Below are positions 35,002 through 44,132 of a DNA stretch of 64,000 nt, in pieces. This stretch comes from an uncultured Bradyrhizobium sp. Lineage in GTDB: Bacteria > Pseudomonadota > Alphaproteobacteria > Rhizobiales > Xanthobacteraceae. The notes below the pieces were generated by a model, which was not told where the DNA came from, made no database searches, and saw only the letters and a program-made list of their open reading frames with translations. The first letter of the stretch is position 1. Each line of letters opens with the position of its first letter. Position numbers and translations under genes: made by a program. Where the stretch lies: the NCBI RefSeq assembly GCF_947648125.1, contig NZ_CANSMR010000026.1:33604-97603 (forward strand), written 5' to 3'.

Positions 35002-35135
35002 CGTTATGGCCGGGCTTGTCCCGGCCATCCACGTCTTCTCTCTCGCACGGCAGCCGGCTACGCCAAGGTTTCGCCGGGCTGTGTCGTCAGCCCCGCCGAA
35101 GCTTCAGCGAAGGCGGGCACAAGGCCGGGCATGAC
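35002..35135. repeat. Intergenic palindromic repeat, family D (copy 2, expanded)
   Basis: Begins CGTTATGGCCGGGCTTGTCC and ends GGGCACAAGGCCGGGCATGACG as at 27268, but the middle is ~48 bases longer and contains a second imperfect palindrome around GCCCCGCCGAAGCTTC. The remainder of the 313-bp gap (34969-35281) holds no gene. Confidence 0.75.
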
Positions 35136-35281
35136 GAGCTTGCGGAACACACGGCATCGCAGCAATGTGAAATTTTCGCCCGCAGTGATGAAAAGCCGTC
35201 ACTCGCAACCTCCGAGCGAGCAGTCTAACCTCCCGCGCGCCAGGCCGGATCAACGGCCGGCGAACACAGTGGGAGGATGCG

Positions 35282-36547
35282 ATGACACGCCAGGAGCGAA
35301 GCGGTCCAAAAGGCGCGCAGAGCGGTCAGAAAGAAGAGCGGCGCGATCCGAACGTTTCACGTCGAACGCTCGTCCAGGGATTGGCGGTGGGGGCGGCCGC
35401 TGCCGCAGCCGGCGTCAGCAGCGCGTTGGCGCAGAACGCGCCCGCGCCGGTCGGACCGCCGACAACCATCACCAGTCCGCCGCGCGATTTCAGTCCGCGC
35501 GGTGCGCCGACCACCTATTTCTGGGACCCCGACATCATCGCGGTCGATCCGTCCTTCAACGACCTTGCCCAGCCCAACACCTCGATCAAGCGCCTCTTTA
35601 CGGGTGTGCTGTGGGCGGAAGGCCCGGCCTGGAGCTCGCAGGGCCGCTATCTCCTGTGGAGCGACATCCCGAACAACCGGCAGATGCGTTGGTCGGAGGA
35701 TGACGGCCATGTCAGCGTGTTCCGCATGCCGTCGAACTATTCGAACGGCAACTCGTTCGACTTCCAAGGCCGCCAGCTGTCCTGCGAACATCTCACCCGC
35801 CGGGTGACGCGCTACGAGAATGACGGCACTGCGACGGTGCTGGCCGATAACTATCAAGGCAAGCGGCTGAACTCGCCGAACGACATCGTCGCGCATCCCG
35901 ACGGCAGCTATTGGTTCACCGATCCGCCCTATGGCGGCCAGCTCTACGAGGGCGAGCCTGACGCGGCCGGTGGGCCCAGCAATTCCGCCGGCAAGCTCAA
36001 TCCGCGGATCGGGCAGCCGGCGGGCTTCGTGCCGGCCAAGCGCGAGCTGCCGACCAATTGCTATCGCATCGATCCCTCGGGACGGATCGATGTCGTGGTG
36101 ACCGAGGACCAGGTGCCGGATCCGAACGGCATCTGCTTCTCGCCGGACTACAAGAAGCTTTACGTCGTCTCGACCGGCAAGGGACCGGGCGACACCGGCC
36201 CCGGCGGCAAGGGCGACGTCTTCGTGTTCGATGTCGGCGCCGACAACAAGCCGGTCAACGGCAAGCGGTTCAGCGACTTCACGATCGACGGCGTGAAGTG
36301 CGGGCCGGACGGCATCCGCTGTGACGTCAACGGCAATGTCTGGTGCTCGAGCAATGCCGGCCGCGCGGTCGGTTACAACGGCGTGACGGTGTGGTCGCCC
36401 GAAGGCAAGCTGCTCGGCCGTATCCGGCTGCCCGAGGTCTGCGGCAACATCACCTTCGGCGGCCCCAAGCGCAACCGCCTGTTCATGGCCGCAAGCCAGT
36501 CGCTCTATGCGGTCTACACCGCAACCCAGGGTGCCGGGCCGGCCTAG
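35282..36547 (+). CDS. Tat-exported SMP-30/gluconolactonase family protein
   Basis: 421 residues. A Tat signal lies unusually late (VSRRTLVQGLAVGAAAAAAG, about residues 28-47), ending near ALAQ. The mature part is a six-bladed SMP-30/gluconolactonase beta-propeller, with LLWSDIPNNRQMRW, LNSPNDIVAHPDGSYWFTDP and DPNGICFSPDYKKLYV holding the Glu/Asn/Asp metal ligands. It likely hydrolyses a sugar lactone or related ester in the periplasm. GGGAGG precedes the ATG at 35282. Confidence 0.88.
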   Translation: MTRQERSGPKGAQSGQKEERRDPNVSRRTLVQGLAVGAAAAAAGVSSALAQNAPAPVGPPTTITSPPRDFSPRGAPTTYFWDPDIIAVDPSFNDLAQPNTSIKRLFTGVLWAEGPAWSSQGRYLLWSDIPNNRQMRWSEDDGHVSVFRMPSNYSNGNSFDFQGRQLSCEHLTRRVTRYENDGTATVLADNYQGKRLNSPNDIVAHPDGSYWFTDPPYGGQLYEGEPDAAGGPSNSAGKLNPRIGQPAGFVPAKRELPTNCYRIDPSGRIDVVVTEDQVPDPNGICFSPDYKKLYVVSTGKGPGDTGPGGKGDVFVFDVGADNKPVNGKRFSDFTIDGVKCGPDGIRCDVNGNVWCSSNAGRAVGYNGVTVWSPEGKLLGRIRLPEVCGNITFGGPKRNRLFMAASQSLYAVYTATQGAGPA

Positions 36548-36554
36548 CCGTGGA

Positions 36555-36589
36555 GGGGTGGCGCCGGCACGAGCTGCTGGCGCCACCCC
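36555..36589 (+). terminator. Stem-loop terminator candidate after the SMP-30 gene
   Basis: Perfect 11-base arms GGGGTGGCGCC (36555-36565) and GGCGCCACCCC (36579-36589), starting 8 bases after the stop. No T-run follows, so it may stop polymerase or simply protect the message. Confidence 0.55.
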
Positions 36590-36763
36590 CGGCTACCTGA
36601 TTGTCGCAGCTCAGCTTTCGGAACTGAACGCGCGGCCTGCCGTTAACAAACGGCGGCTTGGCCGCGTCAATTTCGCTTTATTTGCAGGGCGAAGTGTTCA
36701 CCCGTGACCGGCACTTTCCGCTAGGATCATGCCACCGCTGCGCCGATCCATGAGGGCCCCACC

Positions 36764-39031
36764 ATGAGCTTCCGCCGCGATTATCTCTCCAAGCCGATCT
36801 TCTCCTGGGCGCGTGGCGTGCTGCCGACCATGTCGGACACCGAGCGCGAGGCGCTGGAAGCCGGCGACGTCTGGTGGGACGCCGATCTGTTCACCGGCAA
36901 TCCCGACTGGTCGAAATTGCTGGCGTTCGCACCGGCCAAATTGACCGACGAGGAGAACGCCTTCCTGCACGGGCCGGTCGACGAGCTCTGCGCGATGCTC
37001 GACGAGTGGAAGATCAACTGGGAATGGCGCGACCTGCCGCCCGAGGTGTGGAGCTTCATCAAGGCCAAGAAATTCTTCGGCATGATCATCCCGAAGGAAT
37101 TCGGCGGCCTCGGCTTCTCGCCCTACGCGCATTCCGAAGTGGTGCGCAAGATCTCCTCGCGCTCGCTGACCGCGGCCGTCACCGTGATGGTGCCGAACTC
37201 GCTCGGGCCGGGCGAACTCCTGATGCGCTTCGGCACCAAAGAGCAGCAGGACAGATGGCTGCCGCGCCTCGCCGCGGGCCAGGACATTCCCTGCTTCGGG
37301 CTGACCAGCCCGGAGGCCGGCTCGGACGCCGCCTCGATGATCGACACCGGCGTCATCTGCAAGGGCAATTTCGAAGGCCGCGAGGTGATCGGGCTGAAGC
37401 TGAACTGGCACAAGCGTTACATCACGCTGGGGCCAGTCGCGACTCTGCTCGGCCTCGCCTTCAAGGCCTATGATCCCGACCACCTGGTCGGCGATCAGGA
37501 AGAACTCGGCATCACGGTCGCGCTGATCCCGACCCATCTGCCCGGCGTCTCGATCGGCCATCGCCATCTGCCGGCGATGCAAGTGTTCCAGAACGGCCCG
37601 AACTGGGGCCGTGACGTCTTCATTCCGCTCGACTACATCATCGGCGGTCAGGAGCGCCTGGGGCAGGGCTGGAAGATGCTGATGACGGCGCTCGCCGCCG
37701 GCCGCGGCATCTCGCTGCCGTCGCTGTCGGCCGCCGGTGCCGCCTATGCCGCGCGCACCACCGGCGCCTATGCCCGCATCCGCGAACAGTTCGGCATCTC
37801 GATCTCGAAATTCGAGGGTATCGAGGAGCCGCTCGCGCGCATCGCCGGCACCGCCTACCTGCTCGACGCCGCGCGGCGGCTGACCTGCGCCGCGCTGAAC
37901 GAGGGGCATCACCCCGCCGTCATCTCAGGGATTATGAAGCTGCACGCCACCGAGCGGATGCGGATCGCGATCGACGACGCCATGGACATCCATGGCGGCA
38001 AGGCCGTGATCGACGGGCCGCAGAATTATCTCGGCGGCCTCTACCGCTCGGTGCCGGTCGGCATCACGGTCGAGGGCGCCAATATCCTGACCCGCAATCT
38101 GATCGTGTTCGGGCAGGGTGCGATCCGAGCGCATCCTTATCTGTTGCAGGAGATGAACGCGCTCAGCGAGACCGATCGCGACAAGGGCCTGACTGCGTTC
38201 GACACTGCGTTCTGGAAACATGTCGGCCACAGCTTTGCGACCATGTTCCGCGCCTGGGGCCGCAGCTGGAGCTTTGGCCTGTTCGCACCGGCACCGGATG
38301 CCGGCGATGCAACGGAGTTCTATCGCCAGCTCTCGCGCTATTCGTCGGCGTTCGCGCTGTGCGCCGACATGGCGCTGCTCACCCTCGGTGGCGCGCTGAA
38401 GCGCAAGGAAATGCTCTCCGCGCGCTTCGGCGATATCCTCTCCGAACTCTATTTGCTCTCCGCGGCGCTCAAGCGCTGGCAGGACGAGAGCCGGCAGAAG
38501 GAGGATCTTCCCGCGCTCCAATGGTGCATGGCGTCCGGCTTCAAGACCATCGAGAACCGCTTTGCGGAAATCCTCGCCAATCTGCCCAACCGCCCGGTGG
38601 CTTGGATGTTGAAATTCCTGATCCAGCCGTTCGGCGCCCGCGTCACGGGTCCGTCGGACCGTGTCGTGCATCTCTGCGCACAGCTTGTGCTGTCGCCGTC
38701 GGCGGCGCGCGACCGCCTGACGCCGGATCTCGCGTTCGTCGAGGACGACGGCGGTATCGCGCGGCTGGAAAAGGCCTTCCGCCTTGTCACCGCGGCCGAG
38801 GATGCCGCCAAGCAGCTGCGCGCGGCGCGGCTGCTTGACTGGAAGGATGCGGTCAAGAAAGGCGTCCTCACCGAGGCCGACGGCGAGAAGCTCGCCGCCG
38901 CCCATGAGGCCGTGGCCAAGGTCATCGAGGTCGATGATTTTGCGCCCGAGGCGCTGTCCCCGATTTACAAGAAAACCGCCGACGTGCATCAGTTCTTCCA
39001 GGAGCTGGGTGAGCAGAGGGCGGCGAGCTGA
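36764..39031 (+). CDS. fadE: Long-chain acyl-CoA dehydrogenase, FadE type
   Basis: 755 residues, a long bacterial acyl-CoA dehydrogenase with the extra C-terminal domain found in FadE-like proteins. It oxidises acyl-CoA to trans-2-enoyl-CoA, the first step of beta-oxidation, with FAD. Landmarks: FFGMIIPKEFGGLGFSPYAH, CFGLTSPEAGSDAASM (flavin/substrate region), LNWHKRYITLGPVATL and the late IHGGKAVIDGPQNYL. The stop overlaps the thiolase ATG by one base, so it heads an operon with the next three genes. E. coli FadE is somewhat longer (814). Confidence 0.9.
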   Translation: MSFRRDYLSKPIFSWARGVLPTMSDTEREALEAGDVWWDADLFTGNPDWSKLLAFAPAKLTDEENAFLHGPVDELCAMLDEWKINWEWRDLPPEVWSFIKAKKFFGMIIPKEFGGLGFSPYAHSEVVRKISSRSLTAAVTVMVPNSLGPGELLMRFGTKEQQDRWLPRLAAGQDIPCFGLTSPEAGSDAASMIDTGVICKGNFEGREVIGLKLNWHKRYITLGPVATLLGLAFKAYDPDHLVGDQEELGITVALIPTHLPGVSIGHRHLPAMQVFQNGPNWGRDVFIPLDYIIGGQERLGQGWKMLMTALAAGRGISLPSLSAAGAAYAARTTGAYARIREQFGISISKFEGIEEPLARIAGTAYLLDAARRLTCAALNEGHHPAVISGIMKLHATERMRIAIDDAMDIHGGKAVIDGPQNYLGGLYRSVPVGITVEGANILTRNLIVFGQGAIRAHPYLLQEMNALSETDRDKGLTAFDTAFWKHVGHSFATMFRAWGRSWSFGLFAPAPDAGDATEFYRQLSRYSSAFALCADMALLTLGGALKRKEMLSARFGDILSELYLLSAALKRWQDESRQKEDLPALQWCMASGFKTIENRFAEILANLPNRPVAWMLKFLIQPFGARVTGPSDRVVHLCAQLVLSPSAARDRLTPDLAFVEDDGGIARLEKAFRLVTAAEDAAKQLRAARLLDWKDAVKKGVLTEADGEKLAAAHEAVAKVIEVDDFAPEALSPIYKKTADVHQFFQELGEQRAAS

Positions 39032-40314
39032 TGGCGCGACCAGTCTTTATCGTCGACGGCAGCCGGACGCCGTTCCTGAAGGCGCGTTCCGGTCCCGGCC
39101 CGTTCACCCCGGTCGATCTCGCCGTGCAATGCGGCCGTCCGTTGCTGGCGCGGCAGCCGTTCGCGCCCACCGCCTTCGACCAGGTCATCCTCGGCTGCGT
39201 CAACGTGATCGCCGACGAGATGAACCCGGCGCGGGTGGCGGCGCTCCGGCTTGGCATGGGCGAGCAGATGGTCGCCTTCACGGTGCAGATCAATTGCGGC
39301 TCCGGCATGCAGTCGATCGATACCGGTTATCGCTACATCCGCGAGGGCATCTCCGATTTGATCCTCGCCGGTGGCGCCGAGGCGCTGAGCCATGCGCCGC
39401 TGGTCTGGCCCAATTCAGGCGTGCGCTGGTTTGCCGGCTTTGCCGGAGCCAAGGGCTTGGGCGCCAAGATCGCGGCGGTGCTGAAGGTGAAGCCAAGCTA
39501 CTTCAAGCCGATCATCGGCCTTGAGCGCGGGCTGACCGATCCGATCACCGAGCTCAACATGGGGCAGACCGCCGAGAAGGTCGGCCATCTCTTCGGCATC
39601 ACCCGCGGGCAATCCGACGCTTACGCCGCCGAGAGCCATCAGCGCCTCGCCAACGCGCAGAAGCAGGGTTTTCTCAAGGGCGAAGTCGAGACCGCTTTCT
39701 CCCGCGACGGCAAGTTCTATGACCATGACGACGGCGTCCGCCCGGACTCGACAGCCGAGAGCCTGGCCAAGCTGAAGCCGGTGTTCGAGCGTCCCTGGGG
39801 CCAGGTCACCGCCGGCAATTCCTCGCAGATCACCGACGGCGCCTCCTGGGTAATCCTGGCATCCGAGACCGCGGTCGCAAAGCACGGGCTGACGCCGAAG
39901 GCCGTCATCCTCGACAGCCAGTGGTCGGCGCTCGATCCCTCGATCATGGGCCTCGGTCCGGTGCTGTCGGCAAGTGCGCTGCTCAAGCGCAACGGGCTGA
40001 CCTTGCAGGAGGTCGAGACCTGGGAGCTGAACGAGGCTTTTGCCACGCAGGTGCTGGGCTGTCTCGCAGCCTGGAACGATGACAAATTCTGCCGCGAGAT
40101 TTTGGGACTTGATGGCGCGGCCGGCGAGATCGACCGCGCCAAGTTGAATGTCGACGGCGGCGCGATCAGCCTCGGCCATCCGGTCGGCACCAGCGGCAAC
40201 CGCATCGTGCTGCATCTGGTCAATGCGATGAAGCGGCTCGGCACCCGGCGCGGCGTCGCCACCGAATGCATCGGTGGCGGGCAGGGCGGCGCGATGTTGA
40301 TAGAGACGGTGTGA
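39031..40314 (+). CDS. Acetyl-CoA acyltransferase (3-ketoacyl-CoA thiolase)
   Basis: 427 residues, a FadI/FadA-like thiolase. The nucleophilic Cys is Cys89 in INCGSGMQS; the C-terminal catalytic GHPVGTSGNR His and ECIGGGQGGAM Cys are also present. It cleaves 3-ketoacyl-CoA with CoA to release acetyl-CoA, the last step of each beta-oxidation round. Its length fits the anaerobic-type FadI group, which normally pairs with a FadJ-like partner as here. It overlaps fadE by one base; the bifunctional gene starts two bases after its stop. Confidence 0.92.
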   Translation: MARPVFIVDGSRTPFLKARSGPGPFTPVDLAVQCGRPLLARQPFAPTAFDQVILGCVNVIADEMNPARVAALRLGMGEQMVAFTVQINCGSGMQSIDTGYRYIREGISDLILAGGAEALSHAPLVWPNSGVRWFAGFAGAKGLGAKIAAVLKVKPSYFKPIIGLERGLTDPITELNMGQTAEKVGHLFGITRGQSDAYAAESHQRLANAQKQGFLKGEVETAFSRDGKFYDHDDGVRPDSTAESLAKLKPVFERPWGQVTAGNSSQITDGASWVILASETAVAKHGLTPKAVILDSQWSALDPSIMGLGPVLSASALLKRNGLTLQEVETWELNEAFATQVLGCLAAWNDDKFCREILGLDGAAGEIDRAKLNVDGGAISLGHPVGTSGNRIVLHLVNAMKRLGTRRGVATECIGGGQGGAMLIETV

Positions 40315-40316
40315 TC

Positions 40317-42413
40317 ATGGATTCACGGATCATGGACCTTCTCGCCGATCGCGTGCTCGAGCTCGGGCCGACCCCGGCCGCCGACAGCCCGTACAGGAAT
40401 TTCAGGCTCACGCGGGACGAGGACGGTATTGCCTGGCTGCTGTTCGACCGCGCCGGCACGAGCGCCAATACGTTGTCCGCCGATCTGCTCGAGGAGCTCG
40501 ATGCCATCGTCGCGGCGCTGGAGAACCAGCGGCCCACCGGCCTTGTGGTGCGCTCCGCGAAGACAAGCGGCTTCATCGCCGGTGCCGACGTCAATGAATT
40601 TCGCGGCGCCAGCGACCCCCGCGCGGTCGAGGCCGAGATCGGCCGCGCCCATGCGGTGATCGACCGGCTCGAGGCGCTGCGCGTGCCGTCGGTCGCCGTC
40701 ATCCACGGTTTCTGTCTCGGCGGCGGCCTCGAGGTCGCACTGGCCTGCCAGATGCGGATCGCGATCGACGATGCCAGGTTCGGCTTCCCCGAGGTGATGC
40801 TCGGCCTGCATCCCGGCCTCGGCGGCACCGTGCGCTTCACCGAGCTGGTCAACCCGATGCAGGCGATGACATTGATGCTGACCGGCAAGACGATCGACGC
40901 GCGCCGCGCTAGGTCGCTCGGTCTGGTCGACGCCGTCTCCCAGGAGCGCCACGTCCGCAACGCGGTGAAGGACGCGGTGTTCGGCCGGCTGAAGCGCGCC
41001 AAGCCCGGCGTGCTCAATACCATCCTCAATTTTGGTCCGGTCAGGGGCTTGCTCGCCTCGCGGATGCGCAGCGAGGCCGAAAAGGCCGCGCCGCGCAAGC
41101 ATTATCCGGCGCCCTATGCACTAATCGATCTCTGGGAGAAGCACGCCGGCAATCGCTCGGCGATGCTGAATGCTGAGAAGGCGTCCTTTGCCAATCTGAT
41201 GGTGACGCCCACTGCGCAGAATCTGATCCGGGTGTTTTTCCTGCGCGAGCAGATGAAGAAGGCGGCAGGCCCCGGCAACAAGGTTGCGCACGTCCATGTC
41301 ATCGGCGCCGGCGCGATGGGCGGCGACATCGCGGCCTGGTGCGCCAACCAGGACATGCGCGTCACGCTCGCCGACATGAAGGCCGAGCCGATCGCGGGGG
41401 CCATGAAGCGTGCCGCCGATCTGTTCGGCAAGATCATGCGCACGAAGATCGACCAGCGCGACGCGCTCGATCGGCTGATCCCCGACATGGACGGCGAGGG
41501 CGTCCGCAACGCCGATCTGATCATCGAGGCGGTACCGGAAAAGCTCGAGCTGAAGCAGAAGGTCTATGCCGGCCTCGAGCCGAAGATGAAGCAGGGCGCG
41601 ATCCTCGCCACCAATACGTCGAGCATCCCGCTGCAGGATTTGCGCACCACGCTGGCACGGCCGGAGCGGCTGCTCGGCCTGCACTTCTTCAACCCGGTGT
41701 CGCGGCTGCAACTCGTCGAGGTCGTCAGCCATGACGGCACCGATGCCGCGATGCTCAAGGAGGCGCTCGCCTTTGTCGGCGCCATCGATCGTCTGCCGCT
41801 GCCGGTGAAGAGCTCGCCGGGCTTCCTCGTCAACCGCGCGCTGACGCCCTACATGCTGGAAGCGATGATGATGCTGGACGAGAAGACCGACCAGCGCCTG
41901 ATTGACGCGGCCGCCGTCGAGTTCGGCATGCCGATGGGGCCGATCGAGCTCGCCGACCAGGTCGGCCTCGATATCTGCCTCGATGTCGGCGACATGCTGC
42001 GCTCGAAATTCGGCGACACCTTGCCGCCGACGCCGGCCTGGCTGCGCGAGAAGGTCGCCAAGGGTGAGCTCGGCCGCAAGACCGGCAAGGGCTTCTACAC
42101 CTGGAAGGACGGTAAGGCGGAGAAGGCGCCGCTGCCGGAGACCGGTCCGAAAGTCAGCGACGAGATGATCGATCGGCTGGTGCTGCCGATCTCGAATGTC
42201 TGCGTCGCCGCCTTGCGCGAAGGCATCGTCGACGACCCCGATATGGTCGACGGCGCGATGATCTTCGGCACCGGCTTTGCCCCGTTCCGCGGCGGCCCGC
42301 TCAACTACGCGCGCACCCGCGGCGTCGACAGCGTCGTATCCGCGCTGCGCGCATTGACGCAGAAGTTCGGCGATCGTTTCGCACCCGATGCAGGCTGGGA
42401 GACCTTCAAGTGA
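40317..42413 (+). CDS. Bifunctional enoyl-CoA hydratase/3-hydroxyacyl-CoA dehydrogenase (FadJ/FadB-like)
   Basis: 698 residues from the ATG at 40317. N-terminal crotonase domain (GFIAGADVNEF, FGFPEVMLGLHPGLGGTVRF with catalytic Glu) is followed by an NAD-binding dehydrogenase domain (HVIGAGAMGGDIAAW, near residue 330), and C-terminal domains with NPVSRLQLVEVV and PFRGGPLNYAR. It performs hydration and NAD-dependent oxidation of the fatty-acyl chain. It forms a multienzyme set with the upstream thiolase and shares its stop region with the thioesterase (GTGA overlap). Confidence 0.92.
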   Translation: MDSRIMDLLADRVLELGPTPAADSPYRNFRLTRDEDGIAWLLFDRAGTSANTLSADLLEELDAIVAALENQRPTGLVVRSAKTSGFIAGADVNEFRGASDPRAVEAEIGRAHAVIDRLEALRVPSVAVIHGFCLGGGLEVALACQMRIAIDDARFGFPEVMLGLHPGLGGTVRFTELVNPMQAMTLMLTGKTIDARRARSLGLVDAVSQERHVRNAVKDAVFGRLKRAKPGVLNTILNFGPVRGLLASRMRSEAEKAAPRKHYPAPYALIDLWEKHAGNRSAMLNAEKASFANLMVTPTAQNLIRVFFLREQMKKAAGPGNKVAHVHVIGAGAMGGDIAAWCANQDMRVTLADMKAEPIAGAMKRAADLFGKIMRTKIDQRDALDRLIPDMDGEGVRNADLIIEAVPEKLELKQKVYAGLEPKMKQGAILATNTSSIPLQDLRTTLARPERLLGLHFFNPVSRLQLVEVVSHDGTDAAMLKEALAFVGAIDRLPLPVKSSPGFLVNRALTPYMLEAMMMLDEKTDQRLIDAAAVEFGMPMGPIELADQVGLDICLDVGDMLRSKFGDTLPPTPAWLREKVAKGELGRKTGKGFYTWKDGKAEKAPLPETGPKVSDEMIDRLVLPISNVCVAALREGIVDDPDMVDGAMIFGTGFAPFRGGPLNYARTRGVDSVVSALRALTQKFGDRFAPDAGWETFK

Positions 42414-42856
42414 CCGACACCCAAGCGCCTGAAACGCATGTTCACGCACCGGCGATCAGCGGCAACGAGCCGCAGGGCGATCTCTGTATCCGCACGCTGG
42501 CGATGCCGGCCGACACCAATGCCAATGGCGATATCTTCGGCGGCTGGCTGCTCAGCCAGATGGATCTCGGCGGCGGGGTGTTCGCCTCGAAGGTGGCGAA
42601 GTCCCGCACCGTGACGGTTGCGATCGAGGCGATGAACTTCCGTAAGGCGGTCTATGTCGGCGATCTCGTCTCGGTGCACGCCAATCTCGTGCGCGTCGGC
42701 CGCACCTCGATCACGGTGCATCTCGAAGCCTGGGTGCTGCGTCGCCGCGAGCAGCAGTCGATCCTCGTCACCGACGGCAATTTCACCTACGTCTCGATCG
42801 ACGATCAGGGGCGTCCGCAACCGATCCAGCGCGATGGTGCGACGATTTCGACGTGA
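42410..42856 (+). CDS. Acyl-CoA thioesterase (YciA-like hotdog)
   Basis: 148 residues. Single hotdog domain with ADTNANGDIFGGWLLSQMD, the YciA/BACH signature including the catalytic Asp. It hydrolyses acyl-CoA to free acid and CoA, likely relieving CoA shortage during fatty-acid turnover. The GTG start overlaps the previous stop in GTGA, so it is translationally coupled as the fourth gene of the beta-oxidation operon. No terminator hairpin was found directly after it. Confidence 0.88.
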   Translation: MTDTQAPETHVHAPAISGNEPQGDLCIRTLAMPADTNANGDIFGGWLLSQMDLGGGVFASKVAKSRTVTVAIEAMNFRKAVYVGDLVSVHANLVRVGRTSITVHLEAWVLRRREQQSILVTDGNFTYVSIDDQGRPQPIQRDGATIST

Positions 42857-43022
42857 CGTCTTCCGCGCGAAAAGCGCCGCTGATTCGGCGCGAGAGGAAA
42901 CGCGTCGAAACTGAGACCGGAACGCGACTGGATTGCAAAAGCGGCGCTTCGCGTCGCAAATAAACTGAGGAACAAACAGACGGTGATGCAGTTGTCGGCT
43001 CGGAATCAAACCGAGGCCGATA

Positions 43023-43217
43023 ATGTCTGACTGCTACGTCATCGAAGTGAGTTCACAGACCGCGGGTATCGTGGTGCGCGATACCAAGGGTTACGCGTTT
43101 TTTGCAGCCTCGCACCGCTTCTACGCCCTTGAAGGCCAGATTTTTCGCAATGCACGCGAGGCCGAGCGCGCGGCGCGACGGCTTGTCACTGGGCAAGATC
43201 TGCAGATGGCCTCCTGA
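43023..43217 (+). CDS. Small conserved hypothetical protein
   Basis: 64 residues: MSDCYVIEVSSQTAGIVVRD then GYAFFAASHRFYALEGQIFR and a basic helix (NAREAERAARRLV). It resembles short uncharacterised Bradyrhizobium proteins. GAGG precedes the ATG by about 6 bases. No signal or membrane segment. A GC-rich hairpin-like stretch lies just downstream (about 43229-43252). Confidence 0.6.
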   Translation: MSDCYVIEVSSQTAGIVVRDTKGYAFFAASHRFYALEGQIFRNAREAERAARRLVTGQDLQMAS

Positions 43218-43298
43218 TCAGGAACCACGCGGCGCGCTGTTTGCGCGCGCCGCTGGAGTCTGTATTGATGCATCCGAACTCACGGAAACGTTTTTCGG

Positions 43299-43973
43299 AT
43301 GTCGCAGACACAAGGCAAAGCGCTGCTGTTCGATATCGACGGCACGCTCGCCGACACCGATCCGCTGCATCTGGCAGCGTTCAATCAGGTGCTCGGCCCC
43401 CATGGACACAGCTTCGATCACGCGCGCTTCGGCAAGGAACTGCAAGGCTTCTCCAACGCGTCGATCGGCGAGCGTTTCCTCGCCCACGAAGCGCCTGAAC
43501 GCCGCGCCAGCATCCTCGGCGAGAAGGAGCGGATCTTCCGCGAATTGGTCGGTGGCCAGATCGTGCCGGTGCCGGGATTGATGGCGCTGCTCGACCGGGC
43601 CGATCGCGCCGGCGTGCCCATGGTGGCGGTGACCAATGCGCCGCGCCCGAACGCCGAATTGCTGCTCGCGGGACTGGGCATCGCGCACCGCTTCAAGGCG
43701 CTCGTGATCGGCGATGAATTGGCGCACGGCAAGCCGCATCCATTGCCGTATCTCGAGGGGCTGCGCCTTGCAGGCGCGCAGGCTTCGGCTTCGCTGGCGT
43801 TCGAGGATTCGCGCTCCGGCATCCAGTCCGCGACGGCGGCGGGCATTGCGACGATCGGGATGCGAACCGGGCTCGGTCATGCCGATCTGCTCGCGGCCGG
43901 CGCCGTCGCCAGCGCCCGGGCGTTCGATGATCCGGAATTGATTCGCCTTGTCGCATCGGCCATGGCGTGGTGA
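43299..43973 (+). CDS. HAD-superfamily phosphatase (beta-phosphoglucomutase/Gph-like)
   Basis: 224 residues. Nucleophile motif LLFDIDGTLADT (Asp12, general acid Asp14), motif II in VAVTNAPRPN, Lys in HGKPHPLPY and motif IV in AFEDSRSGIQSA. A helical cap domain sits between motif I and II as in subfamily I enzymes. Probably a phosphoglycolate- or sugar-phosphate phosphatase; the substrate cannot be told. Confidence 0.87.
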   Translation: MSQTQGKALLFDIDGTLADTDPLHLAAFNQVLGPHGHSFDHARFGKELQGFSNASIGERFLAHEAPERRASILGEKERIFRELVGGQIVPVPGLMALLDRADRAGVPMVAVTNAPRPNAELLLAGLGIAHRFKALVIGDELAHGKPHPLPYLEGLRLAGAQASASLAFEDSRSGIQSATAAGIATIGMRTGLGHADLLAAGAVASARAFDDPELIRLVASAMAW

Positions 43974-44132
43974 GACAAAGTCTTGGTCGGAAATGGCGCG
44001 GTGAGGAATCGCGCCAGCACTCACCGGCTCGACATTGCTGCAACGCAGTTCTTAACCCCGGCGATGCTTGCTCGTTGACCTCGGTGCCGAACGGTCGCAC
44101 GATGGGTCATTCGCCGTTTCAAGGGGGCCGCC

